DNA of 6,881 nucleotides from Nitriliruptoraceae bacterium. Lineage in GTDB: Bacteria > Actinomycetota > Nitriliruptoria > Nitriliruptorales > Nitriliruptoraceae. The translations under genes and the position numbers were made by a program. Location of the stretch: assembly GCA_007134165.1 (NCBI GenBank), contig SLLJ01000239.1:1-6881 (forward strand), written 5' to 3'. Below the pieces are notes generated by a model. That model made no database searches, was not told the DNA's origin, and worked only from the letters and a program-made list of their open reading frames with translations. Positions 1-5,619 of this stretch are shown in pieces. Position 1 is the stretch's first letter, and each line of letters opens with the position of its first letter.

Positions 1-465
1 GAACCCGACGCCGAGGAACTCGCCGACATCGCGATCAGTTCGGCAGCGACCGCCGCGCAGTTCGGGATCGAGCCACGTATCGCGATGCTGTCGTACTCGA
101 CCGGCGTGTCGGGCAAGGGCCGGGCCGTGGAGCGGGTGCGCGAGGCCACCGAGTTGGTGCGCCAGCGCCGGGAGGACCTCGAGGTCGAGGGCCCGATTCA
201 GTACGACGCGGCGATCGACGCCTCGGTGGGCGAGGCCAAGCTGCCGGGCTCGGCGGTGGCGGGCCGGGCCACCGTGTTCATCTTCCCCGACCTCAACACC
301 GGCAACAACACCTACAAGGCGGTGCAGCGCAGCTCGGGCGCGGTGGCGGTCGGCCCGGTCCTCCAGGGCCTGAACAAGCCGATCAACGACCTGTCGCGGG
401 GCTGCACCGTCGACGACATCGTCAACACCGTCACCATCACCGCCGTCCAGGCACAGGACGGCTGA
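1..465 (+). CDS. pta: Phosphate acetyltransferase, C-terminal part (5' end outside window)
   Basis: Pta interconverts acetyl-CoA and acetyl phosphate in the cytoplasm and, with the acetate kinase encoded just downstream, forms the reversible acetate pathway. The open frame runs in from base 1 and gives 154 residues ending at a TGA. Visible PTA/PTB-domain signatures include LSYSTGVSGKG (residues 30-40), the run around FPDLNTGNNTYKAVQRS, GPVLQGLNKPINDLSRG (about 118-134) and a C-terminal ITAVQA. Ser132, Arg133 and Asp139 line up with Ser309, Arg310 and Asp316, the active-site residues of the Methanosarcina thermophila enzyme (my alignment by eye). The same fold ends MaeB-type malic enzymes, but an ackA 11 bases downstream makes Pta much the better call. 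Whether the long N-terminal extension common in actinobacterial Pta is present cannot be seen. Confidence 0.95.
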   Translation, partial: EPDAEELADIAISSAATAAQFGIEPRIAMLSYSTGVSGKGRAVERVREATELVRQRREDLEVEGPIQYDAAIDASVGEAKLPGSAVAGRATVFIFPDLNTGNNTYKAVQRSSGAVAVGPVLQGLNKPINDLSRGCTVDDIVNTVTITAVQAQDG

Positions 466-469
466 GGAG
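465..469 (+). promoter_or_regulatory. Ribosome binding site of ackA, overlapping the pta stop
   Basis: AGGAG begins on the last base of the pta TGA and lies 7 bases before the GTG at 477. It supports the GTG start and suggests that ackA translation is coupled to ribosomes finishing pta. Confidence 0.7.
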
Positions 470-476
470 CGCTGCC

Positions 477-1694
477 GTGCAGGTCCTGGTCCTCAACTCC
501 GGGAGCTCGTCGATCAAGTACCGGCTGTTCGACGACTCGCTCACGCTGCTCGCCTCCGGGCTCGTGGAACGCATCGGCGAAGCCTCGGGCCGGGCCGTGC
601 ACCGGCGGCACGACGAGGGCGGCCCGGCCGAGCTCGTCGAGCAGGCCGCCTTCGACGACCACGCGGCGGGTTTCCGTTCTCTGATCGCCGCCCTCGAGCA
701 GGGCGGGCTCGGCGAGGAGCTCAGGGCGATCGGCCACCGGGTCGTGCACGGCGGCGAGGAGTTCGTGGCGCCGAGCCTGATCGACGACGAGGTGGTCGCC
801 CGCATCCGCGCGCAGGTGCCACTCGCGCCGCTGCACAACCCGGCCAACCTCACCGGCATCGAGGTGGCGGCATCCCTGCGCCCCGAGCTGCCCCAGGTCG
901 CGGTCTTCGACACCGCCTTCCACGGCACGTTGCCGGCCCGCGCCTACCGCTATGCCCTGCCCACCGAGCTGTACCGCGAGCACGGCGTGCGCCGCTACGG
1001 CTTCCACGGCACCTCCCACGCCTTCGTCGCCCGCCGCGCCGCCGCACACCTGGGGCGGTCGCTGGGCGAGCTCGACCTGATCACGCTGCATCTGGGCAAC
1101 GGGGCCTCGGCGACCGCCATCAGCGGCGGGCGGTCCATCGATACGTCGATGGGGCTGACGCCGCTGGAAGGCCTGGTGATGGGCACCCGCTGCGGTGATG
1201 TCGATCCGGCCGTTCTGCTCCACCTGCACCGGCAGGCCGGCTACGACCTCGACGAGATCGACCGGCTCCTCAACCGTTCAAGTGGCCTGCTCGGGTTGTG
1301 CGGCGAGAACGACCTGCGTGAGATCGACCGGCGGGCCCGGGCCGGCGACGCCGACGCCGAGCTCGCGCTCGACGTATACACCTACCGGATCCGCAAGTAC
1401 CTCGGCGCCTACACCGCCGCGCTCGGCGGACTCGACGCGGTGGTGTTCACCGCCGGGGTCGGGGAGAACCAGCCGGGCGTGCGCGCGCGGGTGTGCGACG
1501 ACCTCGAGGTGCTGGGCATCCGGCTCGATGCGTCGTCCAACGCCAGCGCCGACGTCGGTGCGGCACCCGACGGCGTGGTCGCGGTGCACGCGGCCGACGC
1601 CCGGGTCGCGGTCCTGGTCGTGGCCACCGACGAGGAGCGTGAGATCGCCGAGCAGACCCTGCAGGCACTCGGCGGCACGGTCAGCCGGCCGTGA
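477..1694 (+). CDS. ackA: Acetate kinase
   Basis: A complete 405-residue acetate kinase (ASKHA fold), within the usual 390-410 range. It transfers phosphate between acetyl phosphate and ADP, giving ATP plus acetate, or runs in reverse to activate acetate. Family motifs are intact: NSGSSS at 7-12 (Asn7), GHRVVHGG at 86-93 (Arg88), PLHNP at 118-122, FDTAFH at 144-149 (Asp145), YGFHGTSH at 174-181 (His177), HLGNGAS at 205-211, MGTRCGD at 235-241 (Arg238), a GENDLREI element at 276-283, FTAGVGEN at 324-331 and TDEE at 384-387 (Glu386). These match the Asn7, Arg91, Asp148, His180, Arg241 and Glu384 set of the M. thermophila enzyme. Cys239 stands where many homologues have Ser in GTRSGD, probably a harmless variant. 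The GTG start is chosen because an AGGAG precedes it and the protein opens directly into the conserved first strand. The gene is co-directional with pta, and its 3' end overlaps the convergent macro-domain gene by 14 bases. Confidence 0.97.
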   Translation: MQVLVLNSGSSSIKYRLFDDSLTLLASGLVERIGEASGRAVHRRHDEGGPAELVEQAAFDDHAAGFRSLIAALEQGGLGEELRAIGHRVVHGGEEFVAPSLIDDEVVARIRAQVPLAPLHNPANLTGIEVAASLRPELPQVAVFDTAFHGTLPARAYRYALPTELYREHGVRRYGFHGTSHAFVARRAAAHLGRSLGELDLITLHLGNGASATAISGGRSIDTSMGLTPLEGLVMGTRCGDVDPAVLLHLHRQAGYDLDEIDRLLNRSSGLLGLCGENDLREIDRRARAGDADAELALDVYTYRIRKYLGAYTAALGGLDAVVFTAGVGENQPGVRARVCDDLEVLGIRLDASSNASADVGAAPDGVVAVHAADARVAVLVVATDEEREIAEQTLQALGGTVSRP

Positions 1695-2226
1695 GCCGGC
1701 GCAGCGCATCGCGGAACACCGACAGACCGATCTCCTCGAACAGCACGAATCGCACCACCCTCACGTGCGTGAGCTCGTCGGCGACGTCCCGCACCGCCTC
1801 GAGGGCGACCATGGCCGCATCCCGCAACGGGTAGCCGAACACCCCGGTGGAGATCGCCGGGAACGCCACCGACGACAGCCCCTGCTCGTCGGCGAGCAGG
1901 AGCGCCCCGCGGTAGCAGTCGGCCAGCAGCTCGTCCGCCGGCTCGTCCCGGCCGTACACCGGGCCGAGGCAGTGGATCACGTGCGCGGCGGGCAGGTCGT
2001 GCCCGCCGGTGAGCACGCACTGTCCGGTCTCGATCGGAGCCAGCGCCCGGCACTCGGCGTGCAGGCCAGGACCCGCCGCCCGGTGGATGGCGCCCGCGAC
2101 GCCGCTGCCCGGCGCGAGGTCGGCGTTGGCGGCGTTGACCACCGCATCAACGTCAGCCTGCGCCGCGATGTCCCCGATGCGCACCTCGATCCGCACCGGG
2201 CCGAACGATCCGTCTGCTGCCCGCAT
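1681..2226 (-). CDS. Macro-domain protein (ADP-ribose / O-acetyl-ADP-ribose binding or hydrolysing)
   Basis: Encodes 181 residues forming one macro domain and little else. Macro domains bind ADP-ribose, and some remove it from proteins or hydrolyse O-acetyl-ADP-ribose, the sirtuin product. Diagnostic motifs are GDI at 18-20, VVNAAN at 29-34, GSGVAGAIHRAAG at 40-52, the DLPAAHVIHCLGPVYG segment ending at 92, and the phosphate-binding loop AISTGVFGYP at 124-133. Where MacroD-class hydrolases read GGGVDG, this protein has Ala44 in place of the catalytic Asp, as in AF1521-like macro domains (GGGVAY), so binding or a different hydrolytic mechanism is possible. The start is ATG 2226: GAGGAGG lies 7 bases upstream, whereas an in-frame GTG at 2274 would add a Cys/Arg-rich stretch with no family resemblance. 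It is the last gene of the minus-strand run, 87 bases after the GNAT gene, and its 3' end overlaps ackA. Confidence 0.9.
   Translation of the reverse strand: MRAADGSFGPVRIEVRIGDIAAQADVDAVVNAANADLAPGSGVAGAIHRAAGPGLHAECRALAPIETGQCVLTGGHDLPAAHVIHCLGPVYGRDEPADELLADCYRGALLLADEQGLSSVAFPAISTGVFGYPLRDAAMVALEAVRDVADELTHVRVVRFVLFEEIGLSVFRDALRRLTAG
1684..1700. terminator. GC-only hairpin over the convergent gene ends (possible bidirectional terminator)
   Basis: GCCGGC (1684-1689), a five-base loop CGTGA, then GCCGGC (1695-1700) form a perfect 6-bp all-GC stem on either strand. The loop holds the ackA stop codon, and the left arm directly adjoins the stop codon of the convergent macro gene (1681-1683). 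There is no U-tract on either side, so it is not a classical intrinsic terminator. Tractless hairpins have been proposed as terminators in high-GC actinobacteria. Short GC palindromes also arise by chance in such DNA, so confidence is low. Confidence 0.35.
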
Positions 2227-2233
2227 CCCTCGA

Positions 2234-2240
2234 CCTCCTC
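2234..2240 (-). promoter_or_regulatory. Strong ribosome binding site of the macro-domain gene
   Basis: GAGGAGG on the minus strand, 7 bases before ATG 2226, is the clearest Shine-Dalgarno in the window. It fixes the start codon and suggests efficient translation independent of the upstream GNAT gene. Confidence 0.75.
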
Positions 2241-2243
2241 GTC

Positions 2244-2264
2244 GCTGCTGCCGGCACCAGCAGC
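2244..2264 (-). other. Perfect 7-bp inverted repeat just upstream of the macro-gene ribosome binding site
   Basis: GCTGCTG and CAGCAGC flank a seven-base spacer, so the minus-strand transcript can form a 7-bp hairpin ending 3 bases before the Shine-Dalgarno. There is no U-tract. It could be a leader structure, an mRNA processing or stability element between the GNAT and macro genes, or an operator. It could also be a chance repeat in CTG-rich GC DNA. Confidence 0.35.
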
Positions 2265-2290
2265 ACACCGGCACAGGATGCCATGCCCGC

Positions 2291-2303
2291 GTCCCACGGG
2301 GAC
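2291..2303 (-). other. Small palindrome GTCCC-3-GGGAC just after the GNAT gene
   Basis: GTCCC, a three-base loop, then GGGAC lies 10 bases past the GNAT stop codon. An outer GCCC/GGGC pairing (2285-2288 with 2310-2313) could lengthen the structure across an internal loop. No U-run follows on the minus strand. It might attenuate read-through into the macro gene or protect the upstream mRNA 3' end. Evidence is limited to the symmetry and its intergenic position. Confidence 0.25.
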
Positions 2304-2313
2304 AAGCCGGGGC

Positions 2314-3180
2314 TCACCGCGACGAGGGCACCGGACCGTCGTCGGACTCGTCGGGCCCGGCATCGGGTTCCACCTCCCCCGACTCGGCATCCTCGAACGC
2401 CGCGTCGAGCCAGTCGGCGAACGGTCCGCGCTCAGGCCACTCGGGGATCAGCGGGGTGTCCGGTTCGGGCACGGGGCGGCGGCGGCGCAGACGCTGGATC
2501 CAGACCGGCGGTGAGATCGTGGCGAGCAGCGAGGCGGGCCCGCGATCGCCGGCCAGTGCGCCGATGGCACGACCGGCCGGGGTGTCGGGCAGGTCGGACA
2601 GCTGTTCGGGCAGCGGCAGGTCGACCTCGAACACGTTGCTGGTGATCAGCTGCCGCTCGGCGCCGAGCTGGTCGAACAGCTCGAGCATCGCCTCGTTGTC
2701 GGCGAGCACGTAGTTGCGGAACACGCGCACGTCGTTGGCCAGCGCCACCTCCGCGAGCAGCGCCAGCATGATCGTGCCGAGCCCGAGCCCCTGGTAGCGG
2801 TCGACGACGGTGATCGCCGCCTCCGCGACCCGCGGCGCATGGGCCAGGCGGACGTACTGGCCCAGCGCCATCCCGGGCACGGCGGGCTCGCTGGCGTCGA
2901 GCGCCAGCCAGGCGACGTGGTCGCGGTGATCGATCTCGGTGGCGTAGCGCAACTGCTCCTCGGTGAGGTGGTCGATACGCGCGTGGAAGCGCAGCATCCG
3001 GGACCGTGGCGAGAGCAGCTGCAACCCCTCCTGCAACCGCTGTTTGTCGTCCGGGCGGATCGGCCGCAGCTGGGCCGGGGTCCCGTCGCGCAGCTCGGTT
3101 TCGAGCGGCTCGACCGATTCGCCCCGGGCCGCGGCTGCGGTGGCGGCGACGACGTCACCGAGCTCGGGCATGCGGACCAT
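2314..3180 (-). CDS. GNAT-family N-acetyltransferase, Pat-like
   Basis: Encodes 288 residues. A GNAT fold spans about residues 28-190, opening with LRDGTPAQLRPIRPDDKQRL (from Leu30), the usual first strand and helix of Pat/YfiQ-type acetyltransferase domains. The acetyl-CoA loop is DRYQGLGLGT (127-136, fitting R/Q-x-x-G-x-G from Arg128), and a DNEAMLELFDQLGA segment (161-174) gives the late helix of the fold. Glu120, in the strand before that loop, aligns with the catalytic Glu of Pat-type enzymes (alignment by eye). Unlike actinobacterial Pat it has no cyclic-nucleotide domain, and it lacks the CoA-ligase-like part of enterobacterial Pat. After the fold come an RLRRRR patch (230-235) and an Asp/Glu-rich tail (263-281), probably disordered. 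ATG 3180 is preferred because AGAAGG lies 9 bases upstream; a TTG at 3189 abuts that site. The gene starts 18 bases after the preceding gene stops. The substrate is unknown; protein lysine acetylation is the best guess. Confidence 0.85.
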   Translation of the reverse strand: MVRMPELGDVVAATAAAARGESVEPLETELRDGTPAQLRPIRPDDKQRLQEGLQLLSPRSRMLRFHARIDHLTEEQLRYATEIDHRDHVAWLALDASEPAVPGMALGQYVRLAHAPRVAEAAITVVDRYQGLGLGTIMLALLAEVALANDVRVFRNYVLADNEAMLELFDQLGAERQLITSNVFEVDLPLPEQLSDLPDTPAGRAIGALAGDRGPASLLATISPPVWIQRLRRRRPVPEPDTPLIPEWPERGPFADWLDAAFEDAESGEVEPDAGPDESDDGPVPSSR

Positions 3181-3189
3181 GGTGAGCAA

Positions 3190-3197
3190 CCTTCTTC
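3190..3197 (-). promoter_or_regulatory. Ribosome binding site of the GNAT gene
   Basis: GAAGAAGG on the minus strand begins two bases after the preceding gene's TGA and sits 9 bases before ATG 3180. It decides between ATG 3180 and the upstream TTG at 3189, which would have no spacing. Confidence 0.65.
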
Positions 3198-3198
3198 G

Positions 3199-5619
3199 TC
3201 AGGTGCGGGCCAGCCGGATACTGCGCAGGCACTCGGAGCCGCCGCGGGTGTCCTGCCAGACGACCACGAGGTCGCCATGCTGGGTCCTGACGGCGGCGGG
3301 CGCGCGAGCCACAGCATCGGGCGGGGCATCGTCCACCCGCTGTGCGCTCAGCACACGCCCCGAGGCGTCCAAGCCCACGGCGAGGATGGCAGACCCGCCG
3401 GTGCGATCATCCTCCAACACGACGCTGACGGTTGGCGTCGCCCCTGGCCGGTCTACCCCGGCTGCCGACGGCTCGACGACCACGGCCGCGGCGCGCTGGC
3501 GGGTCCCGGACGGACGCGACGGGTCCAGCGCACTCACCGGCGCGAAGGTGCGGCCCCCGTCCGGCGAGCAGCGCACGACCAGTCCGCCGCTGCCGTCGGA
3601 CGCGACCTGCTCAGCCACCAGCCAGACCTGCGCCCCGTGTGCGGCCAGCGCCGGGCGGTAGGCCCCGTGGATCCCGGTCACCAGCCAGCGCGGCGGCCCG
3701 TCGGGTAGGAACTCCGGCCCAGGACCCAGTCGCAGCCCGCGCACGGCCGGCCAGCCGTCGGGCCCGAGCTCCTGCCATACCACCACCAGCCCGTCGGGTA
3801 CGACCACGACGTCCGGGGCGGTCTGACCCCGGGTCTCCGCTGGAGACCGGGCCCCCAACGGATCGGGCTGCCCCTGCAGGTCGCCTCCGTCGACCCGGCG
3901 GGACGCCGAGAAGACCCCCGTTCGGTCTGGGCGGTGGGCCAGCCGGACCTGGGGAAGCACCCAGGGCCAGCGCAGGTCGCTCCACACGGCCAGCAGCCCC
4001 GCGCCGTCGTGGCGCAGCCGCGGGGCGTCGTGGCCCCGCTCGCGCCGCAGGCTTTCGACGCGATCAGCGTCGTCGACCCGCTGGGCACGGCCCGGCTCCC
4101 CCGCCGCGGGCGCGGCCACCAGGTCCCAGCTGCCCGCCGGGAAGCCCAGCGCCAGACACCACGGCCCGTCGATCCCGACGGCGAGCCGTGGGCGCCACCA
4201 TCGGTCCCGGGTGGGATCCATCGGAGGATCGGGGGCGAACACGGGCCGCGGCGCGTCCCAGCGGCGTCCGTCGCCGAGGGTCGCGATCACCCGCTGGCCA
4301 CCGTCGGGTCCGACCTCGACCCACACGACCCGAACCGCGTCCCCCTCCGCGAGCAGGTCGGGGACCAACTGCATCCGGCCGGGCGCCACCTCGACACTGT
4401 CGGGCGCGGTGCGCGCGACCGGCTCCACCGCCACCGGCGCCCGGCGAGGCAGGTCCAGGTCGACCCACACCGCATGGTCCTGTGGCGCCCGGGTCGGCTG
4501 CCGCCCGAGCTGCTCGAGCTGTGCCCGCCGGCCCGGGTCCGCCAGCTCCTGCGGCGGTTCGGAGCTGGCCCACCACGGTCCGACCGCGGCCCAGCCCACG
4601 TCGGGGGGCTGACCGGCCAGGCCGGTGCGGGGACCGGCGCCGGGCGCGGCGGTCGCGATCGTGGCCTGACCGTCGAAGCCCAGCCCGCCCCATCCGCCGA
4701 GCAGCACGGCGGTGGCGTTGACCACCGGGGCACGGTGGCGGCGCAGCATCCACCACCCGCCACGCTGCAGCTTGTCGGGCGGCCACAGGTCGGCGAGCTG
4801 CGGGCCGTCGTCGGTCACCGGACCGCGGTCCACCTCGGTCCACCGGTCGAAGGCTTCGGGCTGCAGCAGCACCTCGGCGTCGAGCTGGTCGAGCCGCTCG
4901 TTGACGTCGGGCATCCAGGCGTCCTTGCTGATCACCGAGGCGACCCGGCCGATCGGCAGGTCCGCGACCGTGACCGCGGCCAGGTCGGCCGGGGCCAGGC
5001 CGAGCTCGCGCTGCTCGGCGTCGACGAGGTGGACCTTGTCCTGGACCGCCGCGAGCGCTCCGTCAGGACCCAGCAGCAGGGCGCGGTTGCGGACCTCGGG
5101 GCTGCGGGGCCCGTAGACCCGGCGGTCGCCAGCCGTTGGCCCGCCGAACAGCGCGGCGAGCTCCCCGTCGACCGGCTCCACGTCTGCGAGCGCCGTACCC
5201 ACCGCCACCCACCATCCCCGATCCCGGGCCAGCCGGCCGAGCCCGTCGACCAGGGCATGCCGCAGCGTGTCGGTGACCGCCAGGTGCAGCAGCTGCCCCG
5301 GGTGCTGCACGCACGGGAAGCGCGCGGCCAGCGCCGCGAGCACCTCGCGGTAGCCGAACGCGAGCCCGGCCAGCACCTCCTGGATCGGGGAACCGTCGGA
5401 CAGGCGTGCACGCGCGAGCTCGGCCCGTGGGTCGGTGAGCATGGCCAGCAGCCCGGTGTGCTCGGGCAGCACCACCAGCGTCGCACCCTCAGGGTGGGCG
5501 ACGACCCACCGGTCGAGCACATCAGCGATACCGGCCACGAAGCACGCGGGGTCGGTAGCCCGGCCGACGTCGAGGTGGAGCCCCACCGCGCACAGCCGCA
5601 GGTTGATCGCCAGGCTCAC
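3199..5619 (-). CDS. Nitrilase-fold protein with Ser at the catalytic Cys position, fused to a beta-propeller-like domain
   Basis: Encodes 806 residues; I do not recognise a characterised homologue. Residues 1 to about 330 follow the carbon-nitrogen hydrolase pattern: an opening strand (LRLCAVGLHLD), LPEHTG at 51-56 with the triad Glu53, QDKVHL at 193-198 with the triad Lys195, then VISKDAWMPDV at 229-239 where homologues read I-C-x-D-x-x-x-P. The nucleophile position is Ser231 (AGC, bases 4929-4927). LLQPEAF (251-257) and VVNATAV (299-305) match later core strands. The Glu-Lys spacing of 142 residues exceeds the roughly 65-85 of typical members, implying an insertion. Residues about 411-806 hold repeated WQD-type strands and one Asp-box (SPDGGRTF, 685-692), as in sialidase/BNR propellers. 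No signal peptide or membrane segment is evident, so it is probably cytoplasmic. GTG 5619 overlaps the transporter stop as GTGA. Activity is unknown: inactive binding protein, Ser-based hydrolase, or scaffold. Confidence 0.85.
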   Translation of the reverse strand: MSLAINLRLCAVGLHLDVGRATDPACFVAGIADVLDRWVVAHPEGATLVVLPEHTGLLAMLTDPRAELARARLSDGSPIQEVLAGLAFGYREVLAALAARFPCVQHPGQLLHLAVTDTLRHALVDGLGRLARDRGWWVAVGTALADVEPVDGELAALFGGPTAGDRRVYGPRSPEVRNRALLLGPDGALAAVQDKVHLVDAEQRELGLAPADLAAVTVADLPIGRVASVISKDAWMPDVNERLDQLDAEVLLQPEAFDRWTEVDRGPVTDDGPQLADLWPPDKLQRGGWWMLRRHRAPVVNATAVLLGGWGGLGFDGQATIATAAPGAGPRTGLAGQPPDVGWAAVGPWWASSEPPQELADPGRRAQLEQLGRQPTRAPQDHAVWVDLDLPRRAPVAVEPVARTAPDSVEVAPGRMQLVPDLLAEGDAVRVVWVEVGPDGGQRVIATLGDGRRWDAPRPVFAPDPPMDPTRDRWWRPRLAVGIDGPWCLALGFPAGSWDLVAAPAAGEPGRAQRVDDADRVESLRRERGHDAPRLRHDGAGLLAVWSDLRWPWVLPQVRLAHRPDRTGVFSASRRVDGGDLQGQPDPLGARSPAETRGQTAPDVVVVPDGLVVVWQELGPDGWPAVRGLRLGPGPEFLPDGPPRWLVTGIHGAYRPALAAHGAQVWLVAEQVASDGSGGLVVRCSPDGGRTFAPVSALDPSRPSGTRQRAAAVVVEPSAAGVDRPGATPTVSVVLEDDRTGGSAILAVGLDASGRVLSAQRVDDAPPDAVARAPAAVRTQHGDLVVVWQDTRGGSECLRSIRLART
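3202..4389 (-). repeat. About seven propeller-blade-like protein repeats in the C-terminal half of the nitrilase-fold protein
   Basis: This stretch encodes residues 411-806. A core strand of the type V-V-W-(Q/S/V)-(D/E) followed by a polar turn recurs near residues 431 (VVWVEVGPDG), about 487 (degenerate, CLALGF), 544 (AVWSDLR), 613 (VVWQELGPDG), 666 (WLVAEQ), 732 (SVVLEDDRTGG) and 786 (VVWQDTRGG). Spacing is about 53-69 residues. A second element, A-x-R-V-D, recurs at 512, 572 and 759. One canonical Asp-box lies at 685-692. The regularity fits a six- or seven-bladed beta-propeller. It is a protein-level repeat: the DNA copies are diverged and not tandem duplicates. The blade count is my reading by eye. 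Confidence 0.65.
5616..5619 (-). other. GTGA start/stop overlap between the transporter and nitrilase-fold genes
   Basis: The transporter ends TGA (5618-5616) and the next gene begins GTG (5619-5617), a four-base overlap typical of termination-reinitiation coupling. No good Shine-Dalgarno precedes the GTG, which favours coupling and implies the two proteins are made together. Confidence 0.8.

Noticed and set aside
1..465. C-terminal domain of a MaeB-type malic enzyme instead of Pta
   Set aside because: The fold is shared, but immediate linkage to ackA and the standard Pta ending make phosphate acetyltransferase far more likely.
312..1229. A 305-codon minus-strand frame opposite pta and ackA
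   Set aside because: It is antisense to two unmistakable enzymes, and its sequence (Gln/Arg/Gly-rich, no motif) looks like the reverse complement of coding DNA.
2227..2274. Longer macro-domain protein starting at GTG 2274
   Set aside because: The extra 16 residues are Cys/Arg/Gln-rich and unlike the family, and they would encode through the strong GAGGAGG that sits correctly before ATG 2226.
2270..2313. A possible minus-strand promoter for the macro gene (a TTGTCC-like -35 and a CATCCT-like -10)
   Set aside because: The matches to consensus are poor (4/6 and 3/6) with about 19 bases of spacing, which is not better than chance in this DNA.
1195..2514. A 439-codon plus-strand frame crossing the ackA/macro/GNAT region
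   Set aside because: It runs through three well-supported genes in other frames, has low-complexity Arg/Ser/Pro/Thr composition and no ribosome binding site. It is a compositional shadow.
3181..3189. TTG start for the GNAT protein at 3189
   Set aside because: It leaves no spacing after the Shine-Dalgarno, whereas ATG 3180 has a normal 9-base spacing. It adds only three residues.
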